Notes under the pieces: generated by a model
The model's input: the letters and a program-made list of their open reading frames with translations, nothing else
Told to the model about the DNA's origin: nothing
Database searches by the model: none
Program-made: the position numbers and the translations under genes
Part shown: piece by piece, positions 60,759 to 64,000 of the stretch
Position numbering within the stretch: the first letter of the stretch is position 1
How the letters are laid out: each line of letters opens with the position of its first letter
Assembly (NCBI RefSeq): GCF_000974485.1
Contig: NZ_BBOM01000004.1
Location: 806,001-870,000, forward strand
Source of the DNA: Streptomyces sp. NBRC 109706
Lineage (GTDB): Bacteria > Actinomycetota > Actinomycetes > Streptomycetales > Streptomycetaceae
Length of the DNA stretch: 64,000 nt
Direction of reading: 5' to 3'

Positions 60759-61229
60759 ATGACCCTGACGCAGACCCAGCCGTCGCTCTCACCGCATCCG
60801 GACGACCAGACCGAGCAGGTGGACCACTGTGCCGCGTTGGACCGGCCGTACCCGCGTCCCGAGGGGGAGGACCACTACACGATCAGCGAGGTCGCCGAGC
60901 ACACCGGGCTGAGCGCCCACACGTTGCGCTGGTACGAACGCATCGGGCTGATGCCGCATATCGACCGTTCGCACACGGGTCAGCGGCGTTACCGCAACCG
61001 CGATCTGGAATGGCTCGCCCTGGTCGGCAAGTTGCGGCTGACCGGCATGGCGGTGGCGGACATGGTGCGGTACGCGGATCTGGTGCGGCAGGGGGACCAC
61101 ACCTTCGCCGAGCGCCGCGAGCTGCTCCGTGCGACGCGGGAGGACGTGCGCCGGCGGATCGCCGAGCTCCAGAGCACGCTGAACGTACTGGACTTCAAGA
61201 TCAGCATCTACACGGACATACCGGACTGA
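60759..61229 (+). CDS. MerR-family transcriptional regulator
   Basis: A 156-residue MerR regulator. The HTH-wing is YTISEVAEHTGLSAHTLRWY, ERIGLM. A 35-residue extra N-terminal segment precedes it, and a C-terminal helix ends with LDFKISIYTDI. It appears to regulate its own promoter. No cysteine-rich sensor site is seen, so it probably responds to a small organic molecule or to no metal. Confidence 0.9.
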   Translation: MTLTQTQPSLSPHPDDQTEQVDHCAALDRPYPRPEGEDHYTISEVAEHTGLSAHTLRWYERIGLMPHIDRSHTGQRRYRNRDLEWLALVGKLRLTGMAVADMVRYADLVRQGDHTFAERRELLRATREDVRRRIAELQSTLNVLDFKISIYTDIPD

Positions 61230-61260
61230 CCATGGGGCCCGGCGGCGAGGCGGCGCCGGC

Positions 61261-62142
61261 TCACAGCTCGGCGAGCAGCGACCGCTTCTTGGTGGTGAAC
61301 TCCTCGTCCGTGAGCAGCCCCGCCTGGTGCAGGTCGCCGAGGTGGCGGATGCGGTCGGCTATGTCCGCCGGGTCGGCCCGGTACTCGCGGCCGACGCCGT
61401 CCCGGCGGCCGTTCCCGCTGGGCTCGGCCGCGCGTATGGACTCCAGCACGGCGGCGGCGAGCGGCAGCGACTCGTGGACCAGGCCGTAGCCGATGTCGAA
61501 GACCACCGTGGCCGGATCCTGGTCCACCGGCGGCCGGTCCTTCTCCTGCTGCCCGTCCTGGCCGCGCCGCAGCAGCCGCAGATGGCCGCCGGAGACCTCG
61601 GGCGAGCGCCATTCGACGCCGCCCAGCTCGCCGACGGGGAAGAACTGGTCCCCCGCCTTCCACTTGGCCGAGGACGCGCCCGTCCTGAACCAGCGGAAGG
61701 TGACCAGCTTTCCGTCGAAGGAGACCTTGCCGTCGTACGCCTTGAACTGCAGCGGCGTGGTCGGGGCCGCCACCAGATGGCGGTCCGCCTCCTCGTCGGC
61801 CTCGGGGCCGAGCGCCGAACGCACCTCGCCGGCGTAGTACTCGGCCAGCGACTCCCGCTCGGCCGGCAGCACCAGCCGATAGGGGTCGGCCGCCTGCCGC
61901 AGCTGCCCGGCCGCCGCTTCCAGCAGCGGATCGGCGCCGGGACGCGGCACCGCTTGCAGCACCACCGTTCCTTTGCGGGCCCCCGGGGCCAGCTCGACCG
62001 AACTCAACGCCTCGTACGGGATGCGGCGTTCGCCCAGCGCCTGGAAGAGCTTCGGCGTGCGGATCCCCCGTTCGAAGCGGATGAGCACGGAGTCGGTGTC
62101 GAACTCCCATGTGGAGTGGATTCCGGCCAGCACATCACCCAT
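61261..62142 (-). CDS. DUF4429 domain protein with C-terminal SHOCT
   Basis: A 293-residue protein. The first part (MGDVLAGIHSTWEFDTDSVL onward) has DUF4429 character with FKAYDGKVSFDGK and SPEVSGGHLRLLRRG. The C-terminal motif IADRIRHLGDLHQAGLLTDEEF is a SHOCT short helical domain. Function unknown. ATG 62142 is preferred by similarity; ATG 62151 is possible. It may act in protein-protein contact. Confidence 0.78.
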   Translation of the reverse strand: MGDVLAGIHSTWEFDTDSVLIRFERGIRTPKLFQALGERRIPYEALSSVELAPGARKGTVVLQAVPRPGADPLLEAAAGQLRQAADPYRLVLPAERESLAEYYAGEVRSALGPEADEEADRHLVAAPTTPLQFKAYDGKVSFDGKLVTFRWFRTGASSAKWKAGDQFFPVGELGGVEWRSPEVSGGHLRLLRRGQDGQQEKDRPPVDQDPATVVFDIGYGLVHESLPLAAAVLESIRAAEPSGNGRRDGVGREYRADPADIADRIRHLGDLHQAGLLTDEEFTTKKRSLLAEL

Positions 62143-62202
62143 GCGGGTCATCGTAAGGGGCGGCACCGACGAAAAGTCTTCCCTCGGATGGGTGTGTTCG
62201 CG

Positions 62203-63516
62203 TCAGCTTGTCTGACCGCCGGCATGAACCGGTTCGGGGCAGGTGGTGAACGCCGCGCAACCGTCGCCGCCAGGGGCGCAGTCCGTCGCGGCGTTCACGC
62301 CGGCGCCCACCAGCGCCAGCGCGCGCAGGCTGTGCGCCCCCGGCTGGTAGTAGCCGTCGTGCCCGTGCGCCCCCTCGTCGCTGAGCCGACGGGCGCCGAA
62401 CGCCGGGGAGACGGGGTCCGTGCCGTGGCCCAGCGGGCCGATCGAGAGATGCGGCAGGTCGGCGACCCAGTCGTCCGCCGCCCGCATCGCCCAGACGCGG
62501 GCCGAGGTGCCGAGGTCGGCGACGCTGTCGGCGCGCATCCCCGGGCTGCCGGTGACGGCGATGTCGGTGACCCGGGACGGCAGCTCGTCCGCCGCCACGC
62601 CGCAGACCACGGAGCCGTAGGAGTGGCAGAAGAGCGCCAGTTCCGCGTCGGACGGCAGCCCGGCCAGGGTGTCGAGCAGCCGTGCGGCGCCGCGTTCGGC
62701 CCGTCCGGCGGTGGCCGCCGACATGGCCAGCCCGGGCGGCGCGTCGTAGTCGGCCCAGGCGATGGTGGCGGCGGCGATGCCGGGGGCCTGGGCGCGTTCC
62801 TCGGCGAGCAGGGCCTGGGCCATTCCGGCGGGGGCGGTGTACCGGCCCTCGGTGCGTTCGAAGGTGATCAGATCGGTGTCGACCCCCGGCACCAGCAGGG
62901 AGATCCGGTCCGCCGTCGTCAGATCGCCGAACACCTCGGCGACCCGGCCGGGGCCGGTGGGGTCGAACGCGAGGATCTGCCGGTCGGCGCGGAGCAGGGA
63001 GGCCAGCCGGTGGGCGCGGCGCGCGGCGTCCCCCTGGCCCTCGGGGGAGAGCCGCGCGTCCTCGGCGCGGCGTAGTTCGACGGCTCTGGCGTCCTCGATC
63101 GCCCGCCGGTTGGCCTGGTAGCGCAGGGGGACGGGCGCGCCGGAGAGGTTGCCGACGACCAGCGGGAAGCGTTCGGCCAGCCGCTCGCTCCGCGCGGTGC
63201 CCAGGTCGGCGAAGAACGCCGCCACCTCGGCGGGCGGCGCGTCGGCCGACGGCGGTCGGCGGCCGGCGACCTCCGCGTGCGCCCATTCGCTCAGCTGGAT
63301 GGCCAACGGGTTCGGCGCGTCCTGCCTGGTGCTGGCCAGCCAGCCGGCCGTGGCCAGCACGACCAGCACCACGACCAGTGCGAGCAGCACCCGACGGACG
63401 GGGTGGGCGGTGCCGGGGAGCAGACGGCCCCTGGCGAGCTGATGAGATGGCCGGAACGGCCACCAAGACGACGAAGACAACACTGTCGGCCGATAATACG
63501 TGCCCCGATGGGGCAT
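62203..63516 (-). CDS. membrane-anchored/secreted alpha/beta hydrolase
   Basis: A 437-residue protein with an N-terminal hydrophobic segment (VRRVLLALVVVLVVLATAGWLAS, residues about 40-62) and an alpha/beta hydrolase domain (DUF1023-like). The nucleophile elbow reads FCHSYGS (about residue 295). The Asp/His pair is probably in RAADDWVAD and GAHSLRAL. It is likely an extracellular esterase or peptidase. Confidence 0.82.
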   Translation of the reverse strand: MPHRGTYYRPTVLSSSSWWPFRPSHQLARGRLLPGTAHPVRRVLLALVVVLVVLATAGWLASTRQDAPNPLAIQLSEWAHAEVAGRRPPSADAPPAEVAAFFADLGTARSERLAERFPLVVGNLSGAPVPLRYQANRRAIEDARAVELRRAEDARLSPEGQGDAARRAHRLASLLRADRQILAFDPTGPGRVAEVFGDLTTADRISLLVPGVDTDLITFERTEGRYTAPAGMAQALLAEERAQAPGIAAATIAWADYDAPPGLAMSAATAGRAERGAARLLDTLAGLPSDAELALFCHSYGSVVCGVAADELPSRVTDIAVTGSPGMRADSVADLGTSARVWAMRAADDWVADLPHLSIGPLGHGTDPVSPAFGARRLSDEGAHGHDGYYQPGAHSLRALALVGAGVNAATDCAPGGDGCAAFTTCPEPVHAGGQTS

Positions 63517-63541
63517 TCGGGTAGGTCGTCCGGAAAAACAG

Positions 63542-63579
63542 CACGGTGCCCGGTGGTCGACCGACCACCGGGCACCGTG
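63542..63579. terminator. aceE terminator hairpin
   Basis: Perfect 18-bp arms (63542-63559 and 63562-63579) with a 2-nt centre, 32 bp beyond the aceE stop on the minus strand. Confidence 0.85.
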
Positions 63580-63611
63580 GTGGCCGCGCCCGAGGGGGCG
63601 CGGCCGTCGCG

Positions 63612-64000
63612 TCAGGCGTCGCCGCCGGCCGGGCCCGGATCGGCCGCGGCCACGTCGAGCAGCTGGTACCGGTCGATGGCCTGCTTCAGCACCGAGCGGT
63701 CGATCTTGCCCTCCTTGGCCAGCTCGGTGAGCACGCCGAGGACGATCGACTGGGCGTCGATGTGGAAGAACCGCCGCGCGGCGCCCCTGGTGTCGGCGAA
63801 GCCGAAGCCGTCACCGCCCAGCGACTGGTAGGTGTTGGGCACCCACCGGGCGATCTGGTCCGGAACCGAGCGCATCCAGTCGGAAACCGCCAGGACCGGT
63901 CCCTCGGTGCCCTGGAGCTTGCGGGTGACATAGGGCACCTGCTGCTCCTCCTCCGGATGCAGCAGGTTGTGCTCCTCGACCGCCACCGCCTCGCGGCGCA
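63612..64000 (-). CDS. aceE: pyruvate dehydrogenase E1 component (AceE), C-terminal part
   Basis: The last about 130 residues of the homodimeric pyruvate dehydrogenase E1, cut by the window edge. The sequence VPYVTRKLQGTEGPVLAVSDWMRS and VPNTYQSLGGDGFGFADTRG, then AARRFFHIDAQSIVLGVL, is diagnostic. It decarboxylates pyruvate with thiamine diphosphate. Location near fasR-fab matches the conserved Streptomyces gene neighbourhood. Confidence 0.95.
   Translation of the reverse strand, partial: RREAVAVEEHNLLHPEEEQQVPYVTRKLQGTEGPVLAVSDWMRSVPDQIARWVPNTYQSLGGDGFGFADTRGAARRFFHIDAQSIVLGVLTELAKEGKIDRSVLKQAIDRYQLLDVAAADPGPAGGDA

Overview
The window is very GC-rich, with the codon bias and gene content of a Streptomyces (or close streptomycete) chromosome. 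The best taxonomic markers are the minus-strand fatty-acid block fasR-fabD-fabH-acpP-fabF next to a DUF3145 gene and aceE, the sharing of a CUT1 sugar importer that lacks its own ATPase, and an Scr1/WhiJ-like HTH-DUF397 pair.

Region 1 (about 0.1-16.8 kb) looks like a specialised-metabolism cluster built almost wholly from flavin chemistry. It has two luciferase-like monooxygenases, two flavin reductases, a vanillyl-alcohol-oxidase/4-cresol-dehydrogenase-like flavoprotein, an acyl-CoA-dehydrogenase-fold monooxygenase, a StyA-like epoxidase and an FAD-NAD(P) protein. It also holds an acyl-AMP ligase, a class II aldolase-fold protein and a divergent prephenate dehydrogenase. A TetR regulator with an MFS exporter and an AraC-type regulator complete it. 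No PKS, NRPS or carrier protein is present. A 17-bp motif occurs as a large inverted repeat in the tyrA/flavin-reductase divergent promoter and again upstream of the FAD-NAD(P) gene, tying both ends into one putative regulon.

Region 2 (17-21.3 kb) is mostly eroded sequence: an SDR protein without its catalytic Tyr, a frameshifted CopG/PIN toxin-antitoxin pair, a small secreted protein, a frameshifted AraC gene, and tRNAs with CAT and GTT anticodons.

Region 3 (21.4-32.3 kb) is a sugar locus: an IclR regulator, SMP-30 lactonase, quinone-type oxidoreductase, CUT1 ABC importer, GH51 arabinofuranosidase and a Tat-exported PHP phosphoesterase with a His-rich tail. A palindrome related to GTTCGGTATGTCGAAC sits at the IclR gene, the ABC operon, the GH51 gene and two promoters 17-20 kb away (U32-like gene; sugar-acid dehydratase), so one regulator probably links both sugar loci.

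Region 4 (32.3-36.4 kb) is a small island bounded by two inverted copies of a 282-bp repeat. It contains the HTH-DUF397 pair and an operon in which two paralogous, catalytically degenerate NUDIX-like proteins flank three very small proteins. Just outside lie a small hypothetical, an intact VapBC-like pair and a stand-alone condensation-domain protein.

Region 5 (39.4-48.1 kb) is a second sugar locus on the minus strand: mutarotase, MmsA/MmsB-type ABC importer with lipoprotein receptor, U32-like protein, zinc alcohol dehydrogenase and enolase-superfamily dehydratase.

Region 6 (48.2-64 kb) is mainly core genome: an SGNH lipoprotein, DUF3145, the fab operon with FasR, pirin, a serine hydrolase, an autoregulated MerR gene, a DUF4429 protein, a secreted alpha/beta hydrolase and the C-terminus of AceE at the edge. 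Between DUF3145 and fabF sits an apparent insertion of a beta-hydroxyacid dehydrogenase, a TetR gene with a clear operator, a second KAS III and a doubly frameshifted methyltransferase.
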